Assembly: GCF_002160815.1 (NCBI RefSeq)
Contig: NZ_NFLH01000001.1
Location: 143,896 to 207,895 of the forward strand
DNA from: Massilimicrobiota sp. An134
GTDB taxonomy: Bacteria; Bacillota_I; Bacilli_A; Erysipelotrichales; Coprobacillaceae
Length of the DNA stretch: 64,000 bases
Direction of reading: 5' to 3'
Shown one piece after another: positions 33,313 through 41,820 of this stretch. Numbering within the stretch: the first letter of the stretch is position 1; the number at the start of each line of letters is the position of its first letter. The notes below the pieces were generated by a model. That model did not search any database and was not told the DNA's origin. It was given only the letters and a program-made list of their open reading frames with translations. Position numbers and translations under genes: made by a program.

Positions 33313-35130
33313 TCATTGTTGTCCTGTTATCTGATTTGTTCCTGTTACTTGTGAAGAAGACGGAGTATCAGTACTTGGTGTCGTTGTATTATTATTTTCG
33401 TTTTCTGCAGGAGTTTCAGGAGTTTCAGGAATTTCTGGTTTTTTATCATAATAATACAAAACAATTTTTTCACCTTTTTTATAAACTGTTGTAAAAGCAG
33501 CAAGTGACTGTTCTTCTACAACATTGATTTTCATAGTTTTAATCTCTTCGACTGATGTTGGTGGTTCTAATACACTTAGCTCTACAGTAAATCCTGCTTC
33601 TGTCAAAATGCTTTTAGCTTTTTGAATATCTTGACCATAAACATTTGGAACCTCAGCACTGTATCCTTGTGAAACTGTCAATGTTATTGTTTTATTGTTA
33701 CTATTTGGATCAATTTTCTCTCCTGCATCCAAAGATTGTTCTAAAATAGTTCCTTTTGAAGCTTCATCAATTCTATCTTCTTTATTGACTTTAAAGCCTA
33801 ATTCCTCAAGTTGATCTGCAATAGTATCATAATCTTTACCGACATAATCTTCAATGACGATATATTGTCCAGAAGAAACAACCAAATGAACCTCATCACC
33901 TTTTTTAACATTTGCTTTTGCAAGAGGATCACTTTCAATCACTTTTCCTTCTTCAACATCATCGCTCAATTCATAAGTGACATGACCTTTAACTTCCAAA
34001 CCTCTATCTTCTAACAAAGTGATAGCTTCAGCTTCTGTCAAATTCACTACATCAGGCATTTCAAATGATTGTGAAGGTCGAAAAAGCAGAAAATAGACTG
34101 CAATTAAAATTGCTAATGCTGCGACAACACTACCACCAATAATCATCAGCATCTTTTTATGTGAACGTTTTGTTTCTTCTTCTGTTTCTTCTTCAATTGG
34201 TAAATGTGTCTGCGACTGTGTAAAAAAGTCTTTATCTTCAGCAACAATTGTTGCTAATTCATCATCTTCCTCATAATCAAATGTTATTTTTTCATCATTG
34301 ATATGGGCTGCTTCCAAACAATGATTCAAATCTTCCAACATTTCAGAAGCACTTGCATAACGATCTTTTATATTTTTAGCAGTTGCCTTAATAATAATAT
34401 TTTCAACCGATTGAGGGATAGATGGATTAAAAGCACAAACAGAAGGGATTTCATCACGCATATGTTTTAAAGCAATATTAACTGGAGATTCCCCATTAAA
34501 TGGAACTTCACCACGAAGCAACTCATAAAAGACAATTCCTAAAGCATAAATATCACTTTGTGCAGTTGCTTTCTCTCCACGGGCAATTTCAGGTGCCAAA
34601 TAATGTAAAGAACCCATAATTGTATCTGTTTGTGTCACCTGTGATAATGATTGAATAGATGCAATTCCAAAATCACCAATTTTGACAACCCCACTATCAG
34701 TAACCATAATATTTTGAGGTTTTAAATCACGATGTATAATACCAATAGAATGTGCTTTAGCAGTAGCACTAACAACCTGCTTCATAACATCAACAGCTTC
34801 TACATAATGTAAAGCACCACGTTTATGAATCAATTCTTTTAAAGTTTGACCTGGTACATATTCCATGACAATATAATAGTCATCTTTTTCATCACCAACA
34901 TCATAAATTTCAACAATATTTTTATGTGACAAAGCCGCAGCCGCACTGGCTTCACGATGAAAACGTGTCACATAAACCGGATCCCCAGTTAATGATGAAC
35001 GCATAATTTTAACAGCCACTGTTCTTTTTAAAATTAAATCTTCAGCCTCATAAACATCAGCCATTCCACCTTGTCCAATTAATCTTTTCAATTGATAACG
35101 TCCAGCAATCGTTTTATTGATTGAACTCAT
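33313..35130 (-). CDS. prkC: PASTA-domain serine/threonine kinase PrkC
   Basis: The 605-residue kinase has an N-terminal Hanks-type domain (about 12-270: GQGGMADVYEA, AVKIM, IHRDLKPQN, GDFGIAS), one membrane helix near 328-350, and three PASTA domains outside the cell up to about 560. The end is a Pro/Thr/Asn-rich tail with repeated PETP units. PASTA domains sense muropeptides or lipid II; the kinase controls growth, wall synthesis and spore germination. Its ATG overlaps the prpC stop (ATGA), making a coupled kinase-phosphatase pair. Confidence 0.97.
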   Translation of the reverse strand: MSSINKTIAGRYQLKRLIGQGGMADVYEAEDLILKRTVAVKIMRSSLTGDPVYVTRFHREASAAAALSHKNIVEIYDVGDEKDDYYIVMEYVPGQTLKELIHKRGALHYVEAVDVMKQVVSATAKAHSIGIIHRDLKPQNIMVTDSGVVKIGDFGIASIQSLSQVTQTDTIMGSLHYLAPEIARGEKATAQSDIYALGIVFYELLRGEVPFNGESPVNIALKHMRDEIPSVCAFNPSIPQSVENIIIKATAKNIKDRYASASEMLEDLNHCLEAAHINDEKITFDYEEDDELATIVAEDKDFFTQSQTHLPIEEETEEETKRSHKKMLMIIGGSVVAALAILIAVYFLLFRPSQSFEMPDVVNLTEAEAITLLEDRGLEVKGHVTYELSDDVEEGKVIESDPLAKANVKKGDEVHLVVSSGQYIVIEDYVGKDYDTIADQLEELGFKVNKEDRIDEASKGTILEQSLDAGEKIDPNSNNKTITLTVSQGYSAEVPNVYGQDIQKAKSILTEAGFTVELSVLEPPTSVEEIKTMKINVVEEQSLAAFTTVYKKGEKIVLYYYDKKPEIPETPETPAENENNNTTTPSTDTPSSSQVTGTNQITGQQ

Positions 35131-35867
35131 AAATTAACAACTCCTTTTGTCAAAATAAGTGCAAAACTGATATTGTCTTGCCCACCATATGTATTGGCAG
35201 CATCCATCAACTGACTAGCCCTCGTTTCAATATCTTCCTGAGCATGCAAAATATTCATCATCTGTTCATCACTCAGTGAATTATATAACCCATCTGAACA
35301 GACCAATAAAAATCCATCATTGATTTGTTTTTCAAGAAAAGAAGGATTCAATGAATCGCTGACTCCTACAGCCTGTAATAAGATATTCTTTTGAGGATGA
35401 AATCTTGCTTCAGCTTGTGAAATTGTCCCCGAATCAACAAGAACATTCACCAAAGTATCATCTCTTGTTAATTGAATAAATTCATCAGTAACCCAATAAA
35501 CTCTCGAATCACCAACATGAGAAATATAAATATTGTCATGAATACATAAAACAAGAACTATTGTTGTTCCCATACCTTCAAATTCTTGAGATTCATGGCT
35601 TTTTGATTCAACAATCATATGAGCATGTTGAATAGCTGATAAAATCCAATCATGAATTTGACTTGTATCAGTTAAAGACTCTTGTTGCTGATAATTTTCA
35701 ATAATATCATCGCAAGCCATTTGTGAAGCAATTTCACCTGCGTTATGTCCACCCATTCCATCACATAAAACAACCAAACATTCATGATCACTTTTTTGAT
35801 AGCAACGGACATAATCCTGATTCACTTTTCTCATGCGTCCAATATCACTTTTCATGATGACTTGCAT
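35127..35867 (-). CDS. prpC: PP2C-type protein phosphatase PrpC
   Basis: The protein of about 246 residues is a PPM phosphatase with the metal-ligand motifs CDGMGGHNAGEIAS, HVGDSRVYWV, VCSDGLYNSLSD and GGQDNISF. It reverses PrkC phosphorylation. I use the ATG at 35867, six bases after AGGTG; an in-frame GTG at 35876 overlaps that site. It overlaps the end of rlmN by 23 bases. Confidence 0.95.
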   Translation of the reverse strand: MQVIMKSDIGRMRKVNQDYVRCYQKSDHECLVVLCDGMGGHNAGEIASQMACDDIIENYQQQESLTDTSQIHDWILSAIQHAHMIVESKSHESQEFEGMGTTIVLVLCIHDNIYISHVGDSRVYWVTDEFIQLTRDDTLVNVLVDSGTISQAEARFHPQKNILLQAVGVSDSLNPSFLEKQINDGFLLVCSDGLYNSLSDEQMMNILHAQEDIETRASQLMDAANTYGGQDNISFALILTKGVVNL

Positions 35868-36894
35868 GTTGTTCACCTACCTTCATGGCACGCAGTTGGC
35901 CACATGCCCCATCTATATCACGTCCATGTTCTTTACGTAAAGTTACATTCATTTTTAGACGCAATAACTCACTTTTAAATGCCTCAACAGTTCCTTTATC
36001 TGACTGTTGATATCCATGTTCATCAACAGCATTATAAGGAATTAAATTGACATAGGCATTAAGCCCTCTGATGTAATGAGCTAACTGTCTGGCATGTTTT
36101 AATTCATCATTAACTCCCTTTAAAAGAATATATTCAAAAGTCACACGACGATTCGTCTGTTGAATATAATTTTCAATAGATTGTCGTAACTGTTCCATTG
36201 GATAACGCTTATTGATGGGCATTAATTGATCCCTAATTTCATTATTTGGTGCATGTAAAGAAATAGCTAAATTGCTTTGAATTCCTTCACTGGCATAACG
36301 TTCAATCTGATGACATAAACCACAAGTAGAAATTGTGATATGTCTAGCACCAATAGCCAAACCTTTAGGATGATTAATAATACGAACAAAATCCATGACA
36401 GCATCATAGTTATCAAAAGGTTCTCCCGTTCCCATGACAACGACATGACTGATTCTTTCCTGTGTATCTTGCATAACTGTCAGTACTTGATTGACCATTT
36501 CTCCAGCAGTCAGGTTTCTTTGTTTTTTTAATAAACCACTGGCACAAAAACGGCATCCCATATTGCACCCCAACTGACTTGTGACACATAAACTTCTTCC
36601 ATAATCATGAACCATTAATACCGTTTCAATAAAACCTCCATCTTCCAGTTGAAGAAGATATTTAATTGTTCCATCTTGAGAAACCTGTTTTGTTTCAATT
36701 TTCATTGGTCCAATCTGATAGATTTGAGATAATTTTTCTCTTAAATCTAATGATAAGTTATTCATCTGTTCAAACGATTGTACATTTTGACGATATAGCC
36801 ACTCAAAGACTTGTGTAGCTCTAAATTTCTTTTCTCCAAGTTCTTTAAATTCTTCAATCATCTGTTCTTGTGTATAATCATAAATTGATTTCAT
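35845..36894 (-). CDS. rlmN: 23S rRNA (adenine2503-C2)-methyltransferase RlmN
   Basis: The 349-residue radical SAM enzyme has the cluster motif CNMGCRFCASG, GTGEPFDNYD, and the second catalytic cysteine region in DIDGACGQL near the C-terminus. It methylates A2503 of 23S rRNA and A37 of some tRNAs. AAAGGAATG precedes the ATG. It sits between rsmB and prpC as in Bacillus. A Cfr-type resistance enzyme is unlikely, given the length and location. Confidence 0.95.
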   Translation of the reverse strand: MKSIYDYTQEQMIEEFKELGEKKFRATQVFEWLYRQNVQSFEQMNNLSLDLREKLSQIYQIGPMKIETKQVSQDGTIKYLLQLEDGGFIETVLMVHDYGRSLCVTSQLGCNMGCRFCASGLLKKQRNLTAGEMVNQVLTVMQDTQERISHVVVMGTGEPFDNYDAVMDFVRIINHPKGLAIGARHITISTCGLCHQIERYASEGIQSNLAISLHAPNNEIRDQLMPINKRYPMEQLRQSIENYIQQTNRRVTFEYILLKGVNDELKHARQLAHYIRGLNAYVNLIPYNAVDEHGYQQSDKGTVEAFKSELLRLKMNVTLRKEHGRDIDGACGQLRAMKVGEQHASHHEK

Positions 36895-36898
36895 ATTT

Positions 36899-38146
36899 TC
36901 ATTCCTTTTCTAATAGACACATATAAAAACCATCACTATGATACTGATATGGTAAAATTGTTAATTCTTTTCTTTTCTTCATATCAGGATACTTTGTCAT
37001 GAATTTTTCTATTTGTTTTTCATTTTCTTTTTTATTGAGTGTACATGTACTATATACAATATTACCACCTTTTTTCAATAAAAAATATGCATTTTCTAAT
37101 AATTTTTCTTGTATAGCTATCATTTCATCCATTGCCGAACTCTCATGATACTTAATTTCAGGTTTTCTGGCAAGAACTCCCAATCCACTACACGGTGCAT
37201 CACATAGAATTTTATCAAAAGACTCAGATGGATACACATCTTTAAGCAAAGTAGAGTCACCTACATGTGTATGCACATTTTTAACTTTAAGGCGTTGTAT
37301 TTGCTGTTGAACCAGATCTATTTTATGCGCATATAAATCATAAGCTTCAATTGATCCCTGATTATTCATAAGCATCGCTAAATGCGTTGTCTTGCTGCCA
37401 GGCGCACAACACATATCTAAAACATAATCACTTGCTTGAGGATTCAATAACCTGGCTACAAGTTGACTAGATTCATCCTGGATTGTCACATACCCCTTTA
37501 TGAAAGCTTCATCAGAAGCAATATGATGTCCTGAATAATAAAGACCATCAGGTGACAGTTTTGCTTCTTGCCACTTTGAATCTTTCAACAAAGCCTCTTT
37601 TGAAGTAAGCAATGTATTCACTCTCGCACAATGATGAGGCACTTCTAAAAAAGCATGACAAATACGATTTGTTTCTTCATAGCCATATTGTTTATCAAAC
37701 ATTTTTACCAGCCATAATGGATGACTTGTTGCAATGGATATTCTTTCTAATGGTGGCAAATCATCCAACTGATAAGATGATTGAAAAGTCTTTTGTAAAA
37801 TAGCATGAATAAAACGTGCAGTTTTCATTCCTTTTTTCTTTTTGGATAATTCTACAGCTTCATTAATAATAGCATAATCTGGAATAGAATCCATCATTTC
37901 ATGCTGATAAAGACTCATCAGTAAAAGCATCTTTTCATATGTTTTAACACGCATATGAAGATGTGGCTTTAATATATATTCCAATAACAACATATTTTGA
38001 ACTGTTCCATAAACAACTCTTGTGATAAAATCTTTTTGTTGTCGTGTTAAATCATAACGATTAAAATAGGCATTAATGGTTAGATTTAAATAACTTTTAT
38101 CTTGTTTAAATTTTAATAATATTTCTAATGCTATCTGTCTTTCCAT
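36899..38146 (-). CDS. rsmB: 16S rRNA (cytosine967-C5)-methyltransferase RsmB
   Basis: The 415-residue protein has an N-terminal NusB-like RNA-binding domain (about 1-135) and a SAM methyltransferase domain with DMCCAPGSKTTHLA, the DAPCSGLG catalytic cysteine and STCTLNKKENE with the second cysteine. It modifies C967 of 16S rRNA. It starts two bases after priA with no clear ribosome binding site. In Bacillus def and fmt lie between priA and rsmB; both are missing here. Confidence 0.95.
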   Translation of the reverse strand: MERQIALEILLKFKQDKSYLNLTINAYFNRYDLTRQQKDFITRVVYGTVQNMLLLEYILKPHLHMRVKTYEKMLLLMSLYQHEMMDSIPDYAIINEAVELSKKKKGMKTARFIHAILQKTFQSSYQLDDLPPLERISIATSHPLWLVKMFDKQYGYEETNRICHAFLEVPHHCARVNTLLTSKEALLKDSKWQEAKLSPDGLYYSGHHIASDEAFIKGYVTIQDESSQLVARLLNPQASDYVLDMCCAPGSKTTHLAMLMNNQGSIEAYDLYAHKIDLVQQQIQRLKVKNVHTHVGDSTLLKDVYPSESFDKILCDAPCSGLGVLARKPEIKYHESSAMDEMIAIQEKLLENAYFLLKKGGNIVYSTCTLNKKENEKQIEKFMTKYPDMKKRKELTILPYQYHSDGFYMCLLEKE

Positions 38147-38148
38147 AA

Positions 38149-40335
38149 TTATATTTGTGAGTATGGATTAAAATCACAAACGATCCTTACCTTTCCTTTC
38201 TGTTGTTTATTATAATAATCATTCATAACGCATAAAGCCTCATAAATATCTTGTGAATGTAAAAATTTAACAAGTATACGTTCTCGATAAATATCCTGCA
38301 TTTTATAGATTGCACTTCTAGCCGGACCTAAAATAACGGTTTGTTGACTATGTGCCAATAAATAATTTTTAACATCTATCGCAACACTATGTATAAGTTC
38401 CTCATGAGGCGATTGAATCAAAATGCTGACCATATGGCAATATGGCGGATATTTGGCTTTTTGACGATATTGCATTTCCTGGTGAAAGAAAGCAATATAA
38501 TCATGTTTGGCAGCACAAGTAATGGCATAATGTTCTGGATTATATGTTTGAATAATAACATGTCCTTGTTTTTGCCCTCTTCCACTTCGCCCAGATACCT
38601 GACACAAAAGCTGAAAAGTTCTCTCACTGGCACGAAAATCTGGAATATTCAAACTCAAATCAGCATTTAAAACACCAACAAATGTGACATCTTCAAAATC
38701 CAATCCTTTCGCAATCATTTGTGTGCCTAACAAAATATTTCCTTCCTTATTTCTGAATCTTTCAAGTAATTTCAAATGCCCATTTTTTTGACGGGTTGTA
38801 TCCACATCATAACGAATCACTTTAGCTCCACAAAAAATCTTCTCTATTTCCTCTTCAATTTTCTGCGTTCCATAACCTACACTCTTTAAATGCGTTGAAC
38901 CACAGTGAGGACAAACATGAGGATAATCTATCATATATTCACAATAATGACATTTTAATTTATGCTCACTGCGATGATCAGTTAAAGTGACATCACAGTG
39001 CGGGCATTTTAATACTTCTCCACAATCCTGACATTGTACATAAGAAGCATAACCTCTTTTATTTAATAACAAAATAACCTGTTCACCTTTATCAATTGTC
39101 TGTTGAATACTTTGTTTCATTTTTCTGGAAAATAATGAATAATTACGCTGACGTGTTTCTTGAATCATATCCACTATTTCTACTTGTGGTAATGGTTTTT
39201 GATTAATACGCTCAGGTAATTCATATAAATCATAAACTCCTTTTAAAGCTCTGGCATAGCTTTCCAAGGATGGAGTTGCACTTCCCAAAACAACACTGGC
39301 ATGATGCGTTTTCGCACGCATTTTAGCAATTTGTGAGGTTAAATAACGCGGCTTTGCTTCTTGTTTATAACTGGCATCATGCTCTTCATCTAGAATAATT
39401 ATGCCTATATTTTCTAATGGAGCAAAAACTGCAGATCTGGCGCCCACAACTATTTTAACTTCCTGACGTTTGATGCGACGATACTCATCATATTTTTCAC
39501 CTTGTGATAAACGGGAATGCAAAATCGCAACCTGATTACCAAAACGTTGTCTAAAAACTTCTACCATCATAGGCGTTAATGAAATTTCTGGAACCAGCAT
39601 CATAACAGACTTATTTTGTTGAATATAATGAGCAGCTAAAGCTAAATAAACTTCTGTTTTCCCAGATCCTGTAACACCGTGTAATAAAGCAACTCTCCCT
39701 TGATGAGCCAAAATCCCATCCACAACTTTTTGTTGCTGTGTTGTTAATTGAATATGTTTTGATTGATGTTCAATTGAAAATGGCTGACGATAAACTTCTT
39801 TTTCAACAATTTCAATACATCCCTGTTTTTTTAAATTATCAAGCAAAGCTCGACTGTATGGAATATCCTTAACAGGAATATCTGGATGTTCTTGTAAAAA
39901 AGCCATACATTCCTGTTGTTTGATTGTTTTGGCATAAGTTCCTTCAACAAGGTGAACAACCTGTTGTGTTTTGATACCTACTGTTTGGTGAGTACTCGGT
40001 TTTAATTGCGTTGGCAACATCGCCTGCAAACATGATATACGTGGGGATAATGTCATACGTGATAACTGATTAGCCAATGTCTGTAACTCTTCATTTAGTA
40101 ACGGTTCTTCATCAATAACATCTAAAATATATTGATAGCGAAAACCAGCACGTTGTTCTAATTCTGACTTTGAAAAATGTGTTTCTTCAACATTTTCAAC
40201 ATAACCAATAATTTTTTGATAACCGAAACGAATCCATACACGTACACCTACAAGCAATGATTTTTCACTCAAATAATCAAATGTTGTATCCAGTGCATGT
40301 ACAGGATGTTCAACTAACACTTTGACAATATACAT
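38149..40335 (-). CDS. priA: Primosomal helicase PriA
   Basis: The 728-residue helicase has an N-terminal DNA-binding domain, GVTGSGKTEVYL (Walker A), ILDEEHDASYK (DEEH box), eight zinc-binding cysteines in paired CxxC motifs (from CQDCGEVLKCPHC to CPHCGS), and helicase motifs GTQMIAKGLDF and QVSGRSGRG. It restarts stalled replication forks. GAGG precedes the ATG. It heads a tightly packed run ending at degV, although the cdd-like gene lies upstream in the same direction with its own terminator. Confidence 0.97.
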   Translation of the reverse strand: MYIVKVLVEHPVHALDTTFDYLSEKSLLVGVRVWIRFGYQKIIGYVENVEETHFSKSELEQRAGFRYQYILDVIDEEPLLNEELQTLANQLSRMTLSPRISCLQAMLPTQLKPSTHQTVGIKTQQVVHLVEGTYAKTIKQQECMAFLQEHPDIPVKDIPYSRALLDNLKKQGCIEIVEKEVYRQPFSIEHQSKHIQLTTQQQKVVDGILAHQGRVALLHGVTGSGKTEVYLALAAHYIQQNKSVMMLVPEISLTPMMVEVFRQRFGNQVAILHSRLSQGEKYDEYRRIKRQEVKIVVGARSAVFAPLENIGIIILDEEHDASYKQEAKPRYLTSQIAKMRAKTHHASVVLGSATPSLESYARALKGVYDLYELPERINQKPLPQVEIVDMIQETRQRNYSLFSRKMKQSIQQTIDKGEQVILLLNKRGYASYVQCQDCGEVLKCPHCDVTLTDHRSEHKLKCHYCEYMIDYPHVCPHCGSTHLKSVGYGTQKIEEEIEKIFCGAKVIRYDVDTTRQKNGHLKLLERFRNKEGNILLGTQMIAKGLDFEDVTFVGVLNADLSLNIPDFRASERTFQLLCQVSGRSGRGQKQGHVIIQTYNPEHYAITCAAKHDYIAFFHQEMQYRQKAKYPPYCHMVSILIQSPHEELIHSVAIDVKNYLLAHSQQTVILGPARSAIYKMQDIYRERILVKFLHSQDIYEALCVMNDYYNKQQKGKVRIVCDFNPYSQI

Positions 40336-40411
40336 ATCCTCACCTGCCTATTGCACTATTCTATCATAAATTTACTTTTTTTAAAATAATTCCAAGTTCT
40401 TTTTCATTTAT

Positions 40412-40436
40412 AAAGGACAGTCTTCATGACTGTCCT
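40412..40436 (-). terminator. Hairpin after the cytidine deaminase-like gene
   Basis: GGACAGT and ACTGTCC form a 7-bp stem with a seven-base loop. The T tract after it is short (TTTAT), so termination may be partial and priA may be read through. Confidence 0.65.
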
Positions 40437-40866
40437 ATTGATTTCCATTTTGATATCTCTCTTCTCCCCACCATAAAGGCAAAAGTTCCTTTAAAGTCAC
40501 AGTTTCTCTCGTATCAAAATCGACCATAATTTCCATATCCTGATTTTTTTCATTCAATTGCATAAAAAACTCACGACAAGCTCCACAAGGCATCCCACTC
40601 CCGCCTCCATATGGAGGACAATCACGAAAAGCAATCATTCTTTTCACAATAGTCTGTTGACTTTGCATATACATATTCAATGCTGCAACTCTTTCAGCAC
40701 ATAAATCTAACACTCCACTACAGCTTTCTATACAAAATCCAGTATATATTTCACCATTTTCACTTTCCAAAGCACAAACGACATGATGTGCATAAATAAA
40801 TGGTGAAACTTCATGAGGTTGATATTGTTCCTTAGCTTTCAAATACATTTTTTCCCAGATATCCAT
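40435..40866 (-). CDS. Cytidine deaminase family protein
   Basis: The 143-residue protein has the zinc-binding deaminase motifs: CAERVAAL with the Cys ligand and catalytic Glu, and PCGACREFFMQL with two Cys ligands. The fold and length match tetrameric cytidine deaminase. However, several substrate-loop residues look unusual, and blasticidin-S-deaminase-like or other CDA-fold members cannot be excluded. GGAGG lies inside the end of the upstream zinc-ribbon gene, three bases before which translation stops, suggesting coupling. Confidence 0.8.
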   Translation of the reverse strand: MDIWEKMYLKAKEQYQPHEVSPFIYAHHVVCALESENGEIYTGFCIESCSGVLDLCAERVAALNMYMQSQQTIVKRMIAFRDCPPYGGGSGMPCGACREFFMQLNEKNQDMEIMVDFDTRETVTLKELLPLWWGEERYQNGNQ

Positions 40867-40869
40867 AAT

Positions 40870-41073
40870 TTACAGTTCCTCCATCTCTTTTAAATCATCA
40901 TCACAGACATACGCTTCCACATAACCACATTTTTTACAAATATATTGTTCAACCTTTAGCTTACGATCATCAACAACAATATCCTGATAAGCATTACGTC
41001 TGAAAACCCCTTTAGCTGGAACATAAAGAATATTCTGACTTTGACACTTAGGACAACACTGATTCTTTTTCAT
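40870..41073 (-). CDS. Small zinc-ribbon protein
   Basis: This 67-residue product has two CxxC pairs (CPKC near residue 7 and CKKC near residue 48), a classic zinc ribbon, with a Glu-rich end. I do not recognise a named family. The ATG at 41073 has AGGAGG upstream; a longer frame to 41106 lacks one. It sits between gmk and the deaminase gene. In Bacillus this position is held by rpoZ and coaBC, which are absent here. Confidence 0.7.
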   Translation of the reverse strand: MKKNQCCPKCQSQNILYVPAKGVFRRNAYQDIVVDDRKLKVEQYICKKCGYVEAYVCDDDLKEMEEL

Positions 41074-41145
41074 AAGATACCTCCTATACATTCTTAAATA
41101 TATCATGTCATAAAAATGAAAACCCTGTCAATTCTTTTCTCAAAC

Positions 41146-41167
41146 AAAAAAACACCATAAGGTGCTT
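41146..41167 (-). terminator. Terminator after gmk
   Basis: On the minus strand AGCACC and GGTGTT pair around a four-base loop, followed by T7, right after the gmk stop codon. Confidence 0.8.
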
Positions 41168-41727
41168 TATAAATTTTCTTTAATAATTTTAGCAATTTTT
41201 TCTTTTGCAGCAACAACATCATCATTTTCAACAACATACTTATATTCGTCTTTTGTTGCAATTTCTTTTCTTGCTTTTGCAAGTCTTTCTTGAACGATAC
41301 TTTCTTCTTCAGTACGACGTCCACGAATACGACGTTCCAATTCTTCAAGTGATGGGGGTACTAAGAAAATGGTTAAAGCATGAGGACATTTTGCCATCAC
41401 CTGCAAAGCACCCTGAACTTCAATTTCCAATACAACGTTTTTCCCTTCACTTAATAATTGATCAACATAAAATTGAGGTGTCCCATAATAGTTTCCAACA
41501 AACTGAGCATATTCAAGCAATTCACCTTTTTCAATTTTCTCTTTGAATTCTTCTTCACTCACAAAGAAATAATCAATTCCCTCTTTTTCAGTTGGACGAG
41601 GTTTTCTTGTTGTCATAGATATAGAATAAGCTAAATTTAAACTCTCATCTTTAAAAAGTTCCTGACGAACTGTTCCTTTCCCAACACCACTTGGACCACT
41701 TAGAATGATTAAAAGCCCCTTTTTCAA
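41167..41727 (-). CDS. gmk: Guanylate kinase
   Basis: The protein of about 186 residues phosphorylates GMP to GDP. It has the P-loop LSGPSGVGKGTVRQELF, STTRKPRPTEKEGIDYFF-like GMP-binding region, and the lid segment RRTEEESIVQERLAKA. I choose the TTG at 41727, eight bases after AAAGGTGG; the resulting start KKGLLIILSGPSG matches other Gmk proteins. The longer frame to 41751 begins at the -10 box of the predicted promoter. It is divergent from rqcH, as in Bacillus. Confidence 0.95.
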   Translation of the reverse strand: MKKGLLIILSGPSGVGKGTVRQELFKDESLNLAYSISMTTRKPRPTEKEGIDYFFVSEEEFKEKIEKGELLEYAQFVGNYYGTPQFYVDQLLSEGKNVVLEIEVQGALQVMAKCPHALTIFLVPPSLEELERRIRGRRTEEESIVQERLAKARKEIATKDEYKYVVENDDVVAAKEKIAKIIKENL

Positions 41728-41750
41728 TCTCTCCACCACCTTTTGAAACA

Positions 41751-41779
41751 ATGTTACATGAATGAAACATTAATGTCAA
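41751..41779 (-). promoter_or_regulatory. Predicted sigma-A promoter of gmk
   Basis: TTGACA (41779-41774) and TAACAT (41756-41751) on the minus strand are separated by 17 bases. The predicted start point lies shortly before the TTG start codon. Confidence 0.7.
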
Positions 41780-41820
41780 TTCTTTTTGAAATATGTTATA
41801 CTATTTATCGGTGATGAAAT

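Noticed and set aside
36340..38670. Several plus-strand open frames opposite rlmN, rsmB and priA
   Set aside because: All lie antisense to certain genes without start signals.
41103..41546. Open frames on both strands within and beyond gmk
   Set aside because: They are out-of-frame shadows of gmk with Lys- or Gln-rich low-complexity translations.
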